Source of the DNA: Mermis nigrescens
Taxonomy: Eukaryota; Nematoda; Enoplea; Mermithida; Mermithidae
Direction of reading: 5' to 3'
Length of the DNA stretch: 64,000 bases
NCBI GenBank assembly: GCA_036768485.1
Contig: JAVLUZ010000154.1
Coordinates: 40,048,851-40,112,850 of the forward strand
The stretch's first letter is position 1. Every line of letters begins with the position of its first letter. Both the position numbers and the translations under genes were made by a program. The notes below the pieces were generated by a model. It saw only the letters and a program-made list of their open reading frames with translations, ran no database searches and was not told the origin of the DNA. Of this stretch, positions 10,645 to 22,374 are shown one piece after another.

Positions 10645-10887
10645 ATGAGTTCTCAACGTGAATTGAGTTTTAATCATTTTGTGACAAGTTGGCTGATAAG
10701 GCCTGCACGAGGTACATCACTTCTCATGATGTACAAAGCATTGGCTCCTGCTTTCGGAGTTTGCTTTCTGAAGAATACAAAGAAAATTGCAAAAGCCTCG
10801 ATAATTGGAAAGCATTTTGGAATTTTGCACTTTATGTGAAACAATACCTAATAAATCATGAAATTGAGCCTATTTTAGATTTATGAC
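10645..10887 (+). pseudogene. Small helical protein, one frameshift
   Basis: Starts MSSQRELSFNHFV. After a frame change near 10,685 it reads ADKACTRYITSHDVQSIG, then NWKAFWNFALYVKQYLINHE, and stops at 10,887. About 80 residues, all predicted helical to the eye. The NWKAFWNFALYV stretch loosely recalls the BH1 motif NWGR-V-xFF of Bcl-2-type proteins, but length and context are insufficient to call it. It follows the CxxC gene in the same direction, 40 bp downstream. Confidence 0.4.
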
Positions 10888-11194
10888 AAGATTTTGATCA
10901 AAATAGCAAAAATACTCGGGAAAGCATGTATGAAAATTGCCTAGACTAGCGAGTTAGTCGCGTAATATAAACAATTTTATTGAATTAAAAAAATGAAAAA
11001 AACTAAAAAATTAGCGCCTATCAGAGGCATCAGATGTGTTATAGCATAGGCACCTGCTTGTAATGTCGCACATTGGCAATGCAATTTTCCAACAGCATTG
11101 ATGATGTCCAGCAAGCCAAACCTAGGGCTTCTCAGGCATTTTTGTAATTAAATCATAATGATTATTAGCAGTGTGCAAGTTAATTACTTTCACA

Positions 11195-11426
11195 TACAAC
11201 TGGGGGTTTGAGGGGTATGCACCCCCAGAAACCAAAATACCCCCCACCAAAAATCAATTTTTTGAAAATTTTTTTCGTTTTTTTTGCAATTTTTTGATGC
11301 CAATGGATAGTGCTTGATGAGAAACGTCGAAAAATGGTGTTTTTATCGCCATACCACCATTTTAAGGCCATTTTTTGACCTTCAAAAAATCTTGCACCAT
11401 CAGAATTTTCTTGCTGCCCACGTATG
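11195..11426 (+). mobile_element. hAT-like MITE, copy 1
   Basis: 232 bp, flanked by a perfect 8-bp duplication CTTTCACA. The right end GCCCACGTATG is intact; the left end is degenerate (TACAACTGGG). It contains the family core (GATGCCAATGGATAGTGCTT) and interrupts the Polinton polymerase fragment. Confidence 0.85.
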
Positions 11427-11439
11427 CTTTCACAGCCTC

Positions 11440-12059
11440 AAGCCCTTGACAGTACAAAATATTGTCATGATAAACTTTTATTCAGTAGTCTGGCAGCAGA
11501 CTCTCTTGAATTTTGTCTACAGCTTCAAGTCCATACTTCTCGTCGTCAATGCTGAGATCAGCTATGTGCATCAGCTTTAATGCTAGTTGCTTTTGCAAAG
11601 TATGCCTTGCTTTGTCACCTCTTTGAACAGATTCCCACTTAGGGCGGTTGTCTAGCTTTGCTATACCTATTACAGGAGCTCTGGCTAATGATAAATTATT
11701 GTTTGATGTGATTTTAATATATGCCCACCATTTTTGCAAAAGTCACCTGCTTCAGATTCATAAGCAGTACCCATTTGGGGTTTTTCGTCAACCAGAACTA
11801 CTTCAAAAGTCAAGTCTTCACTTAAACAAAAGTCTTTTTGGGACTGAGCCACCTTTTCTATAATACTCAAAACCTTGTCAGCATTTATGTATTGATGTTG
11901 AGTGAATGGTACTAACACAGGCGTATAGAGGCTTGGCTGTCTAATTTCAATGCCTACCATACTGTCATAAGGACAGCCATGCAACATCAGTTTAATAGCT
12001 TTTTCAAAAATCTGTACAAAAATCTCAAAGAGATTAGGGCATTTCTTAAAACGCAACAA
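11440..12059 (-). pseudogene. Polinton DNA polymerase, N-terminal fragment
   Basis: Two overlapping frames join at about 11,700-11,740. The first reads GCPYDSMVGIEIRQPSLYTP then VLVPFTQHQY, followed by a -VLSIIEKVAQS- helix. The second reads WESVQRGDKARHTLQKQLALKL and continues to LLPDY. This order (VGIEIRxPSL, xPF, VxxxIExVxQS, then a WxxxRxG segment before the Cys-rich part) is what I know from the N-terminal extension of Polinton-type polymerases. It ends at the MITE at 11,195-11,426. The polymerase domain proper is not seen. It is divergent from the integrase fragment at 12,222, across ~160 bp. Confidence 0.6.
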
Positions 12060-12221
12060 AAATGCCTTAGCGGTTGTCCTAAACCTACAAACAGGAATGT
12101 GTGGGAGCTCATGACTTCAAAGTACTGCTCCATTTTCAAATTGAATCTACATACATACTAATTGTTATTTATAGACAGAATGATGTTAATATATAGATAG
12201 ACTGTTATAAAATATTTAAAA
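12060..12221. promoter_or_regulatory. Divergent promoter region, polymerase/integrase
   Basis: About 160 bp of AT-rich DNA between two divergent Polinton genes. GTTATAAAATATTT just upstream of the integrase ATG is a TATA candidate. Confidence 0.3.
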
Positions 12222-12404
12222 ATGGAAAAAGTGTTAAAGCACATATATTACAAACGACCCTAAAATGGGGTATAGTAGTGTGGAACAGCTATACGAGAGG
12301 GCTAAAAAAATAAAGCCAAAAATAGACCGGTCCTATGTGGAACAATGGTTGGAAAAGTAGCCCACCTATACATTACACAAACCCGCCTTCAAGAGGTATT
12401 CTCG
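12222..12404 (+). pseudogene. Polinton integrase, N-terminal fragment
   Basis: Reads MEKVLKHIYYKRP, then after a stop or frameshift YSSVEQLYERAKKIKPKID and WLEK, then TYTLHKPAFKRYSR. The YY-P, G-x-x-LY-x-A, W-L and TLHKP-x-x-x-x-x-R positions match the N-terminus of Polinton integrases, also visible at 56.2 kb. It is cut at RYSR by a partial MITE; the catalytic core is absent. Confidence 0.65.
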
Positions 12405-12498
12405 AAAAAATTGTGTTTTTTTGCCACAGCACTATTTTAAGGCCATTTTTTGACATTTGAAAAATCTTGCACCCCTAAATTTTGGGGCGGCCCACATA
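12405..12498 (+). mobile_element. hAT-like MITE, 3' fragment (copy 2)
   Basis: Only the right half: TTTAAGGCCATTTTTTGAC, then ATCTTGCACCCCTAAATTTT, then GGCCCACATAT. Confidence 0.6.
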
Positions 12499-12499
12499 T

Positions 12500-14208
12500 T
12501 CTTCAGATCAGACATTTAAGTGGGGCAGTGGGTCAAACTAGACCTCCCAGAATGAAAAATGGAAAATTTTGTGGGGAAGATGAGCAAAATGAAAGCCAAA
12601 AACAGTTAAAAATTTTCTTTAGAAGTGCTTCTAATTGACCAGGAACTGTGTAATAATACAGTTTTGATGATATTCTAGTGCTTATACCAGTTTTTGAGGT
12701 CATTTAAACCAAAAAGCTCAATTTTTGATCCCCTCAGACCGCCTGACTCCCTCCTCAAGATAGACTAGCTGTGGTTGCATAGTCAGTTCTTGACATTCCA
12801 GTCTTGAGAAATATTCAAGTGTACATGAGTATATCAAACAAGTTGACCTTTTCAGCGGCATTATTTCACCCGACTTTTGCATCATATCTGTGTTCTATTT
12901 TACATTACATTAGAAAAATCACAAGCTTACTTAGCTAAAACAGATTATTTGGGTAGGTGTTTCATATGAAACGCACGCACATCTACTGAACTTTACTGTT
13001 GTGAATACAATGGTGTACATTCCCTCTAGGTTATGAATTTATTGGCTGCTGCATAAGCATGTCTCACAGTTGTAAAGCCTTATCACACAATGAGCTGCAT
13101 TAATGTACAAAAGATAGAAAGCACCTCTTACGGTGCATGCATTAAGCAAAAGATGAGCAAATACAATCACACAAGTTGGCAACACTTATAGTGACGAGTA
13201 TCAGCAAAAATAAAGCTCTAACAGGATTTAGAGAGGTCTTTCCAAGCACATTCACAGTCATTTAATTGATGTTAAGTTCAGTTACATTAAAGTGCAGCAT
13301 TATCAAAAAGCGAGTCCACATTGGAACTAAATTTTATGTTATTAGTTCAAGAATTGAAATCAAAAATATAGAAATGAATCCCGATTACAAACCCAATGTG
13401 CAGCCACAATGGTGCAAAAGATGTTACAAGCATGGCTTAGCAATACATATTGGGTAGGTATGTTAGGTGCATACACATGTGGGTGTGGGGTGTTAGGGGT
13501 CCCCACACATGGGCAACAAGAAATTTCTGAGAGGGATCAGGATAAGCATAGTTGCAAGTGTTTCATCTGTAGTGTTTACATCTTTTTAAAGCTTTGAATG
13601 ATATTTTTGACACATTGTGTTTTAGACCAAGAAATGTACTTTAAAATTTTTTTGGTTAAATCATTGTAGAACTTCCCTGTTGCGCATGTACATATGCAGA
13701 ACTGAAAAATATTTCATTATACTATTCAATCTGAATTGCCTCTGTTCATAATTTTTTATATGACAAGCATGAATTATGCATTTCCTGTAGACTCGGTAAG
13801 AACTAAGTACTGGTTGGTAAAAAGCTTATTCAATATATTTAAACAAGTTTGGAGGTCACGAGGTAGATTTTATGGGCAAATGATTCAGGAGTGATACAAA
13901 CAGAAATTACAGGAAAAATAAAACAAAATTTACAGCAAATAAAAAGACATTACAGAATTAAGAATATTTGCAATATATGTAAGTGGACATAAGTGCTACT
14001 TTAACGCATGTTTCACTCCTTATTCTTATCTGCAGAGACCAGAACAGAACAATAAATTTATAAGTTAACAAATAAGCTAATAACAATAGAAAGAGTGCAG
14101 AGGGAAGGAAAAGACTGATACACATATCTGCTATCTGCAATCCTACGCTTCATAACACAGTACTTCCACTATCTGTATGTCGGATAGTGAGGTCAATTTA
14201 GGCAAGTA
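12500..14208. other. No recognised gene
   Basis: AT-rich. A short imperfect GTGGGTGTGGGGTG / GGGGTCCCCACACATGGG palindromic patch lies at 13,478-13,510. Confidence 0.4.
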
Positions 14209-14216
14209 GTACGGAA

Positions 14217-14468
14217 CATACGTGGGCAGCAAGAAAATTCTGGGGTGGTGCAAAGATTTTTTGAAGATCAAAAAATGGCCTCAAAAATGGTGGTATGGCG
14301 ATAAAAACATCATTTTTTGACGTTTCTCATCAAGCACTATCCATTGGCATCAAAAAATTGCGGAAAAAACGAAAATTTTCAAAAATTGAATTCTGGGGGG
14401 GGATTTTGATTTCTGAGGGGGGCATTTTGGTTTCTGGGGGGTGCATACCTCCCTTATGCCCAGGTGTG
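14217..14468 (-). mobile_element. hAT-like MITE, copy 3
   Basis: 252 bp between perfect 8-bp duplications GTACGGAA. Ends CATACGTGGGCAGC and GCCCAGGTGTG. One of the best-preserved copies. Confidence 0.92.
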
Positions 14469-15719
14469 GTACGGAATGTATATATTGTGCATTGTTATAA
14501 ACATTCCTTATAAATTCAATTATGATTGTTAATTTTATTAGTAATTTGATTTTAATTTATTAAGTCAAAAACACTTTATCAACTGTATGCAATACTACAT
14601 TAATAATAAAATAGGTACTTAAATTATGTAGTGTAATAGATACACACAAAAATATTTAAATCTTATTATATTTTCAAACATCAATAAAGAAGGAATATGC
14701 ATAATAGTATCAATGAAGTGCAGCTTAAGCATAAAATGATTAGGTTTAGATATATTCAAATAAATTGCAAAGCAATTATTTATATTTGGATCATAATTAT
14801 ATATAATCACACAAGAATGTTAACTCATTTTGAGAAATGTTAATAAGTAAATACAGCATACATGCACATAAGGGTGGAGGGGTATTACACCCCTGAAGAG
14901 TCAGCCAGACAGGTACCATCCTGCAATTTAGAGCTAACTGAACGTTTTTGGCACCATTTTTGAGGTTAAAAGCTGTAAAAATGTCAAAATTTTTCCAATG
15001 CTTAGGGTCAGATCAGTACTTTTAAGTAGTTTTTACTCAAAAAACGCCCAAACTTAGAATTTTTGCATTTTTTAGTGTTAAAAGTGATATAATGCAGTCA
15101 AAAGGGATTAAAAATGCTTTAAAATGCACAATTAATGCAAAAAGACGTTTTATAAGCTATTTTGACCATGACAGCAGAAAATTTGTGAATGTTAAATTTA
15201 CTGTTTTTGATTTTGGGAGTTCACACCCCCTGCCGACCCTGACCTTGTGCACCTATGAAATACAGGTTCATATTCAAGAGGACAAGGGTTGATTCTGCAC
15301 AATCCTTTTGAAAGGAAGAAAATGTCTTGTCCCCAGAAAAAATGAAGAATTCTTTCTGAAATTGCGTCTTAAACACAGCTCAAACATCTACAGCAGTGTG
15401 CAACAGTTCAGAGCCACCATGCTCAAACAAAGCAGGGAGGCAAAAGTATTTTGCAATGCTTGTAACGGTTTTTGAGAATAGCAGCAAGTCAAATTATTTC
15501 AAGTTTATGGATTAGTTTTCAAAGCTGAATCTGGATCTACAAGCCATTTCAGGCCCATTAGAGTATTTATCTTGATTTTAGGGTTATAAAAGGCCTCTGG
15601 TTATCCTGATATTGCGTAAAATTATGCTAAAAATTCATAGTGCTAATATGTAATAACAAAATGTTTCTGACTGCAGCTAAAACTGATTTTGCATTGTGCA
15701 AGATACATCAACAGATTAT

Positions 15720-16000
15720 ATATATCTTTCTGGCATTTTAGGAATATATTGTACTCTGAAGGGCCTTCTCGATTGTTCAGTTGGCATCTGCATATTTAAT
15801 GAATAATTTGGTTAAGTAAAAGAACATTATTCAAAATTTGAGAAAGAAAAAGTGTTACGAATGTCTGATCACTTTGAATCAAAAATCAGTTACAAGATTA
15901 CCATATTGAAGATACCAAAGGACACTTCAATCTAATACACCGATTCTGCAAAAAGCTAACTGATGAAATACAAAAGACAAAGTTAAATACTTGAAAAATA
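15720..16000 (+). repeat. Dispersed repeat, also at 32,480-32,757 (inverted)
   Basis: Shared landmarks are TTTTAGGAATATATTGTACT, CAGTTGGCATCTGCATAT, GTCTGATCACTTTGAATC and GTTACAAGATTACCATAT. Coding status is unclear. It lies upstream of the BEL gag here but downstream of gag in the inverted copy, so it is a separate repeat. Confidence 0.6.
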
Positions 16001-16268
16001 ATACTCTTGCTAAAATTCCAAACAAATCTTTGGCACCCATGTTAGTGGGGATAGAAAGAAAACAAAGAAAATTTAGATAAGGCTATATCAAACACATGAA
16101 TTGTATAAATCTATAATATGTGAAATTAGTGATATTAAATACAAAATAAAGTAATTTGTCAGATTTGTACTTTAAGACTTGTTGCTCCATAATACTTTGA
16201 TTGTGCTTATCTCTTTCCTTTGTCTTGTTGGAAGGACGGTTAAAAATAATTTGTGAGAGCATGAGTGA

Positions 16269-16512
16269 AACACCTGGGCATGGGGGTATGCAACCTCCCA
16301 AGAAACCAAAAACCCCCTCCAGAAATAAAAATCCCCCTCCAAATTCAATTCTTGAATTTTTTCTGTTTTTTCAAATTTTTGATGCCAATAGATAGTGCTC
16401 AATGAGAGACATTGAAAAATATTGTTTTTTTACCAAACCACCATTTTAAGGCCCTTTGTTGACCTTTGAAAAATGTTGCAACCCCCAAGAAATTTGTTGC
16501 TGCCCATGTATG
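16269..16512 (+). mobile_element. hAT-like MITE, copy 4
   Basis: 244 bp, flanked by ATGAGTGA and ATGACTGA (7/8). Ends AACACCTGGGC and GCCCATGTATG. Confidence 0.88.
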
Positions 16513-16529
16513 ATGACTGAAGATAATAA

Positions 16530-18300
16530 AAACAAATTTGTCTAGAGATCAGGTCCCGTTAGACAAATATTTTGCATTACTCCAAAAACATTGGAAACTT
16601 ATTTACATGGAATAAGTGGAATAGATTTTCAAGGCACCTCAAATACTGAAAATACATCTGAAAGGATTGAATCATTTAATGATCTTAATTATATTATCAT
16701 TAATCAAATTAAAAAGGTTAAACACTTTTGAATATTATAAAAGAACAAATTAAAGAATGGGCTAAGTTGCAATTAGATCTTTCTGCTGATCAATTGTAGT
16801 TTGAAGTTAAGATTTATGATTTGTTGTTCAGTAGTACAGATAATATATTAGAAAGCAAAACTTTAGCTTAGATGCTTTGAATATGCTTAAAACAAAACAA
16901 CTTGAGATAAAAGATTTAGTCAAAAATTTGAAATATTCACTGACAGGTCAATTTTTGCAAGTATTCAAATTTCCCAGCCACTTCAACAAATACAAATGCA
17001 TTTACCAAAACTTCAATTGCTAACTTACTTTGGACATCCATTAATCTGGGTCAAGTTTAAGCTCTTTTATATCTTCTGTTCTTTTACAAGAAATACCTGA
17101 TGCTTACAAATTCAATTATTTGCTTAGTATCTTTGAAAGAAATGCTTATAAGGCAATAGAGGGAATTTTGGTTATTAATGTGAAGTGCAAAGATGTCATA
17201 ACCACACCTGGGCGTGGGGGGTTTGGGGGGTATGCATCCCCCAGACCAGATTCAATTTTTGAAAATTTTTTTTGTTTTTTTTCGCAATTTTTTGATGCCA
17301 ATGGATAGTGCTTGACGAGAAACGTCGAAAAATGGTGTTTTTATCACCATACCACCATTTTTAAGGCCATTTTTTGACCTTCAAAAAAATCTTGCACCCT
17401 CCCCCCCAGAAATTTCTTGCTGCCCACGTATGGTCATAACCATTCTTAAAAAGCGATTCAGTGACCCTAACATCATGAAACGGTCACTCTACACAGAATT
17501 GCATAACACATCAAATTTGACTATGAAAATCTATGACTTATAATGCACACTTGAATCAATAGATAAAATCTGTAGGCAACTTATATAATTAGGTGAAGAT
17601 TTAGATCAACTAATTTTAATTACAGTTATATTACAAGAACTGTCACCAGCTATACTTATAGAAGTAGACAAGTTTAAAGAAACAAATGCAGTATTGCATA
17701 TAAATGAACTTAAAGAAAACTTGCATCATATTATTCCTCCTAAGGAAGAAGCCTTTAATTTATACCAAATATCAGATAACAGAAATTTAAAGTCTGCAGA
17801 TCAAAAAATTATGTGGGGAGGATTACTTAGACTCCTACAATTTCTCAATCAAATGGTAAAACATTAAATAATGGTCCAAAATTAATGCAGCAAGTAAAAA
17901 ATATGACTGAAGAAATTAATCAACATAAAATATATTCATGTACATTTTGTCAAGGAAACCATCTCAATGATCAGTGCCTTGTACACAAAACCATTTGAGA
18001 ACAGAAAAGAAAAATTTAGAATTGCTCACTATGTTTAGATGTTTAAGACTGGGTCAGACAGTGACTAGTTGTTGATTTAAGAGACCGTGTGCATATTGTA
18101 ATGGTACTCACAATATAGCTTTATGTTAAAATTGTCTCAAAAGAGAAGGTTTGAGAATTTTGATCCTGTTGCAAATTCAAACAATGCTCTTAAAAAAAGT
18201 TATTTCTTTGCCTCTGGTAGAGGTAAAAAAACAAATAGAATGATAGTTATATTGAATGTGATGATATAATTGCAATTAACTGTTCACATTTAAAATCAAA
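16530..18300 (+). pseudogene. BEL/Pao retroelement gag, decayed
   Basis: A broken reading through several frames, interrupted by MITE copy 5. Landmarks are ERNAYKAIEGILVINVKC, then after the MITE LKKRFSDPNIIMKRSLY, LGEDLDQLIL and LQELSPAILIEVDKF. This is the DUF1759-type gag order of BEL/Pao elements (aggregation helix, LxxRxGDP-like segment, LG.. and LP segments). A CCHC-like knuckle CTFCQGNHLNDQC is at about 17,940. Gag packages the element RNA. Many stops and shifts. A second, antisense copy is at 32,757-33,440. Confidence 0.7.
17203..17432 (+). mobile_element. hAT-like MITE, copy 5
   Basis: 230 bp between perfect GTCATAAC duplications, inserted in BEL gag. Ends CACACCTGGGCG and GCCCACGTATG. 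Confidence 0.93.
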
Positions 18301-18392
18301 TTCTAAATTTACTGTTTCTCTGTCAACCCTCCATTTACCATACCATCCTGTTTTTGCATTCAAAGTGCACCATCATAGCACAAACTCCTAGT

Positions 18393-18654
18393 CACACCTG
18401 GGCGTGGGGGGGGTTTGGGGGTATGCAGCCCCCAGAAACCAAAATACCCCCAGAAATCAAAATACCCCCCTCAGAATTCAATTTTTGAAAATTTTTTTTC
18501 GTTTTTTCGCAATTTTTTGATGCCAATGGATAGTGCTTGATGAGAAACGTCAAAAAATGGTGTTTTTATCGCCATACCACCATTTTTAAGGCCCTTTTTG
18601 ACCTTCAAGAAAATTTTGCACCCCCCCTCAGAATTTTCTTGCTGCCCACGTATG
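18393..18654 (+). mobile_element. hAT-like MITE, copy 6
   Basis: 262 bp between perfect CTCCTAGT duplications. Ends CACACCTGGGCG and GCCCACGTATG. Confidence 0.93.
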
Positions 18655-19139
18655 CTCCTAGTGCATATTAAGTTATGCTTTCTTAACATTCTCTGACAGC
18701 TATTACTTTCATTTAATGCAATTTTTAAGCTCTAACTGAATATGTTCCTTATTTTCTGTAAAAAATATTTTTTGGAAGAGGTATAATTAAAATACTATTA
18801 AAATACTACATTATGATAAAACAAGAAAAAGTAGATTTTGTTTGTGTATAGACACATTCAGGGGATGCATTTAAAGAGCTGGAAAGCAATAAACCACTGA
18901 ATTTTCTTATTAGAAGCTTAATTTCCCATCTTGAGTTCTTGTGATTTCAAAGTAAATAGGCCAAAAAATGCCTATTTCTCACTACTCTATGACTCCTCTC
19001 TGAGCTACACCATTAAAAACAATGTAACTGAAGCCAAAACGAGGCTAGACAAAGTTTTGGACACATGGATAAGGTAGGAACAGAAAAAAATGCCACAAAA
19101 GTGATTCATTATGCCTCTGGCATAGGACATGGTAGACAG

Positions 19140-19560
19140 AGGGTTAACTTCTGAAATAAAGGTATGCAATCCCAAATTTCCTAAAATGCACTAAATACTT
19201 TTGTATTTTTTGATTCTGGTAGCCAATGTTCAGATATTACCAATGACTCAAAAACAATATTAGGATTAGAATGAAGATACTGACGATTGCTATCAATTAA
19301 TACTTTTACTCCAAAAATATCAATGCAAGTAAAAGAAGTAATTTAGTTGCATTACTCAAGAAGACAGCACATTTAGAATTATTTATACCTCTTCTACACT
19401 ATACTTAAGATACACAATGGTACTCGCCACGTTAGATAATAAAGACAAGAATTTTATCAGTCCTAAAGTGCCATTTGAGAATATTTTTAACTCTTTAGAA
19501 ATATGTTCTAATATTAAGCCTGATATACTCATAGGTGTTAATCACGTTTGAGAATCATTA
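19140..19560 (+). pseudogene. BEL/Pao aspartic protease, decayed
   Basis: FVFFDSGSQCSDIT carries the retroelement aspartate motif in the BEL form DSGSQ. Farther on, KPDILIGVNHV matches the PDILIGxDH segment that ends the BEL protease region. Catalytic Asp is present; several stops elsewhere. It lies between gag and RT, as expected. Confidence 0.65.
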
Positions 19561-19679
19561 ATAATCCTGGTGTGCAAAAAAACCCTCTAAATTATTTTTG
19601 ATTCACTCATGAATTGGTTATTTGCTTAGTGAAAAAAGTAAAATGATTTTTGAATAAATTTTTGTGAATCTGTAGCAAA

Positions 19680-21262
19680 TTGAACCATTTGTTACCTCAA
19701 ATGAATAACATAGGTAATGATAACAATCTGAATGATCTTGAAATATTTTATAATCTAGAAACTATAGGCATTAAAGGCACTCCATATCAAATTGACAATT
19801 GTGCTTTTGAGCATTCTAATGAGACGGTGAAATTTGAAAATAAATATAATGAAGTAAAATGGCTGTGGAAAAACAATAAAATAAATCTTCCTGATAATTA
19901 TGGTCCATCATTAGGAAGATTCAATTCTTTGACATTTAGATTTAAACAAGATCTTGATTTACTTAGAAAATATAAGAATATTATGGAAGATCAAATAAAA
20001 ATGGGAATCATAGAAAAAGTTACATATGAAACTAATGATTCAAAACATTATCTTCCTCATCATCAGGTCATAACCACACCTGGGCGTGGGGGGTTTGGGG
20101 GTATGCAGCCCCCCCAGAAACCAAAATACCCCCCCCAGAATTCAATTTTTGAAAATTTTTTTCCGTTTTTTTCGCAATTTTTTGATGCCAATGGATAGTG
20201 CTTGATGAGAAACGTCGAAAAATGGTGTTTTTATTGCCCTACCACCATTTTTAAGGCCATTTTTTGACTTTCAAAAAATTTTGTACCCCCTCCAGAATTT
20301 TTTTGCTGCCCACGTATGGTCATAACTCCATTGAGAGACACTACAAAAGTTTGAATAGTTCATGATGCACCAGCATAAACTAAAAGAACAAATACATCAC
20401 TAAATGAATGTCTCCACAAGGGTCCAAATATGATGCCAGATTTGTGTGAAGTACTATTAGGTTTCAGCTTTATCCAATTGCTGATGTAGAAAAAGCATTT
20501 TGCAAATAGTTTTGTAGGAAACTGATAGAGATGTAATTAGGTTTTTATGCTTTAAAGATACTACTAATCCAGCAATTATAAATAAAATTGAAATTCACCA
20601 TTTCTGCGAAATGCCTCTCAGTGTAATTTTAAGTCCATTTTCATTAAATGCTTGCATGAGATATCAGTAAAGTAAAGTCAACACTGAGACTAGTAAAAAT
20701 TATTAGAAAGTATTCACATAGATAATGTTATTATAGGAGCCCATTCTCATGAAGAACCTAAAAAATTATATTTTGAATCTGAGAAAATATTTTCACAAGC
20801 GAGTATTAATCTGCAAGAATGGTATATTAACTCAGGCAAATTTAATAATCATTCATATTAAAAAGATTAAACAAGAACAGGTCAAACTAAAATATTAGGT
20901 ATGCTTGGGACAAGGTGTTGGACTGTCTTACACTTTTGATTTCATTAGTAACAAAAATGTAAAAAAAGTATTATAACAAAACACAATATACTGAAAATTG
21001 TTGCTAGCATGTTTGATACATCAGGGTTTCTTCCACATATTTTATTGCTTGGTAAACTCTTTACAAAAGCTCTAGAAAACAAAATTATTTTTTGATGGAC
21101 CTGTAATAGATGACTTGAAAGAAGAATGACATCTAATTTTATATGATTGTTTATTGAACGTTCCTGTTAATTTAATTTTTTCTAAAACAAGATTAGCACC
21201 CATAAAAAGAAATAACTTTGCCTTGATTAGAACTTATGGCAGCTCACCTTACTTTAAAGTGT
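19680..21262 (+). pseudogene. BEL/Pao reverse transcriptase, decayed
   Basis: The first part is open: NLETIGIKGTPYQID, KFENKYNEVKWLWK, LPDNYGPSLGRFNSL, then YLPHHQVI, the BEL pattern F-W-x-x-E-x-x-G-I and LPHHxV. A MITE splits it at 20,075-20,318. It resumes ITPLRDTTKV, then IVHDAPA and SLNECLHKGPNMMPDL (compare VxDASA and SLNxCLxxGP). Farther on come KILGML, then ILKIVASMFDTSGF and LLGKLF, the segment after the active site in BEL RT. The YxDD region itself is too damaged to read. RNase H is not recognisable; the element is interrupted at about 21,264. Confidence 0.8.
20075..20318 (+). mobile_element. hAT-like MITE, copy 7
   Basis: 244 bp, perfect GTCATAAC duplications, the same octamer as copy 5, inserted at HHQV|IT of the RT. 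Confidence 0.93.
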
Positions 21263-21338
21263 TTTAATGCTCTTCCGTCTTCTGGCTGACGTCCGGGAAG
21301 ATTACAACCAGGCTTGCATCACGTAGTCAAGCACTTGT

Positions 21339-21776
21339 TTGGGAAACCATTACCCAAGACAGAGCAGGGGAGAGGACTTGATTGGACTGCAAGTGGATTT
21401 TTTTAAACAGCTTAGCTATGCTGCCACGGATTCACTTGCCAACATGGATGCCTATCTGATTATTGATGAGCATCATGCAATCCTGATGAAGGTTAAAAAG
21501 GAGCTGATTGGGTGCTTCAGGCTACAAACGTTACCTGTCTTATTGACAAGAATTTGCAAAAATGAGGAATTGATGAAAATGGATGTTGATACTCCACCAA
21601 GGGTTGCTAGCATCCAAACAGTTGACTCTTTGCCTTCAAAATTGGAGGATCAGCCTTTGGAAAAGCGGCAGAAAATTGTACTGGCTGCGGCTGTTGTTGA
21701 GGAAATTACTGATGTGCCCAATGTATGTGCAGTGTCAAAAAAATACGTCTTTGCTAACACCTCGCAACAGAGATAA
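21339..21776 (+). CDS. Unidentified ORF, 145 codons
   Basis: Open from MGNHYPRQSRG. The middle is plausibly globular (MDAYLIIDEHHAILMKVKK); the C-terminal half is polar and rich in D, E, K and P, ending ANTSQQR. No domain is recognised. It lies in sequence that interrupts the BEL element and converges with a better-looking gene on the other strand. Confidence 0.3.
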   Translation: MGNHYPRQSRGEDLIGLQVDFFKQLSYAATDSLANMDAYLIIDEHHAILMKVKKELIGCFRLQTLPVLLTRICKNEELMKMDVDTPPRVASIQTVDSLPSKLEDQPLEKRQKIVLAAAVVEEITDVPNVCAVSKKYVFANTSQQR

Positions 21777-21798
21777 CACTAACCACGTACTCTTTGTC

Positions 21799-22374
21799 TT
21801 ATCGAGCGAGATAGAACAATTGGCTTTCTTGGTCAATAACAGGCATATATGTATAAGGCATCCCAAATTTCAAATCCTCATCAACAAAAATCATAAGACT
21901 TTGTCCAATATTCATAAAGTAATCAACTGGCATTTTTAATGCATCTTCTTGGCTTACATGTTCATTTGGTATTGGCCGTATCTCTTCGGCTTCAAACTCT
22001 GGCAGACCAACAATCTTCTGAATAGTTAACTCTTCCCAACGCTGATTAGAATAAATATCTGGCACATTCATACTTATTCCTGCTTTCCATAACACAACTG
22101 GTTTGTCACTCAACTCATCATCATGATGATTGTTCTGTCACTGCTTCTCCTCACTATTTTGCAAAGTTATCAAATCATCACAGATATGCTTCTGATTACA
22201 ATAATGCTCTTCCTTCTTCTGGCTGACATCCAACCTATGCTCAGTTCCCCGATAACCACAAATATCTACCAAACTTGTTTGTTCCTGACGTCCCAAAACT
22301 GGATTCCAAAATGAACAATTATCTTCCTCTAACTCATTCTTGGATACGAGAGATAACTTCGATGCGTAATGCAA
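21799..22374 (-). pseudogene. Unidentified protein gene, one in-frame stop
   Basis: One frame of about 191 codons broken only by a stop near 22,136, between NSEEKQ and NNHHDDELSDKPVVLWKAG. Protein-like composition: VPDIYSNQRWEELTIQKIVG, then EEIRPIPNEHVSQEDAL and a C-terminal FVDEDLKFGMPYTYMPVIDQ. No family is recognised. Protein-like sequence (LLPRKESQIQPFKLESSED) continues upstream to about 22,560, so the gene may be longer or spliced. Confidence 0.45.

Noticed and set aside
12660..12690. GATATTCTAGTGCTTATACC as the missing left terminus of the outer Polinton
   Set aside because: Similarity to the AGTGGTTATAC terminus stops after ten bases; no iterons or hairpin follow.
21264..22243. Direct repeat TGCTCTTCC-TCTTCTGGCTGAC at both ends of a possible insertion
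   Set aside because: Only about 25 bases match, and neither side shows terminal structure.
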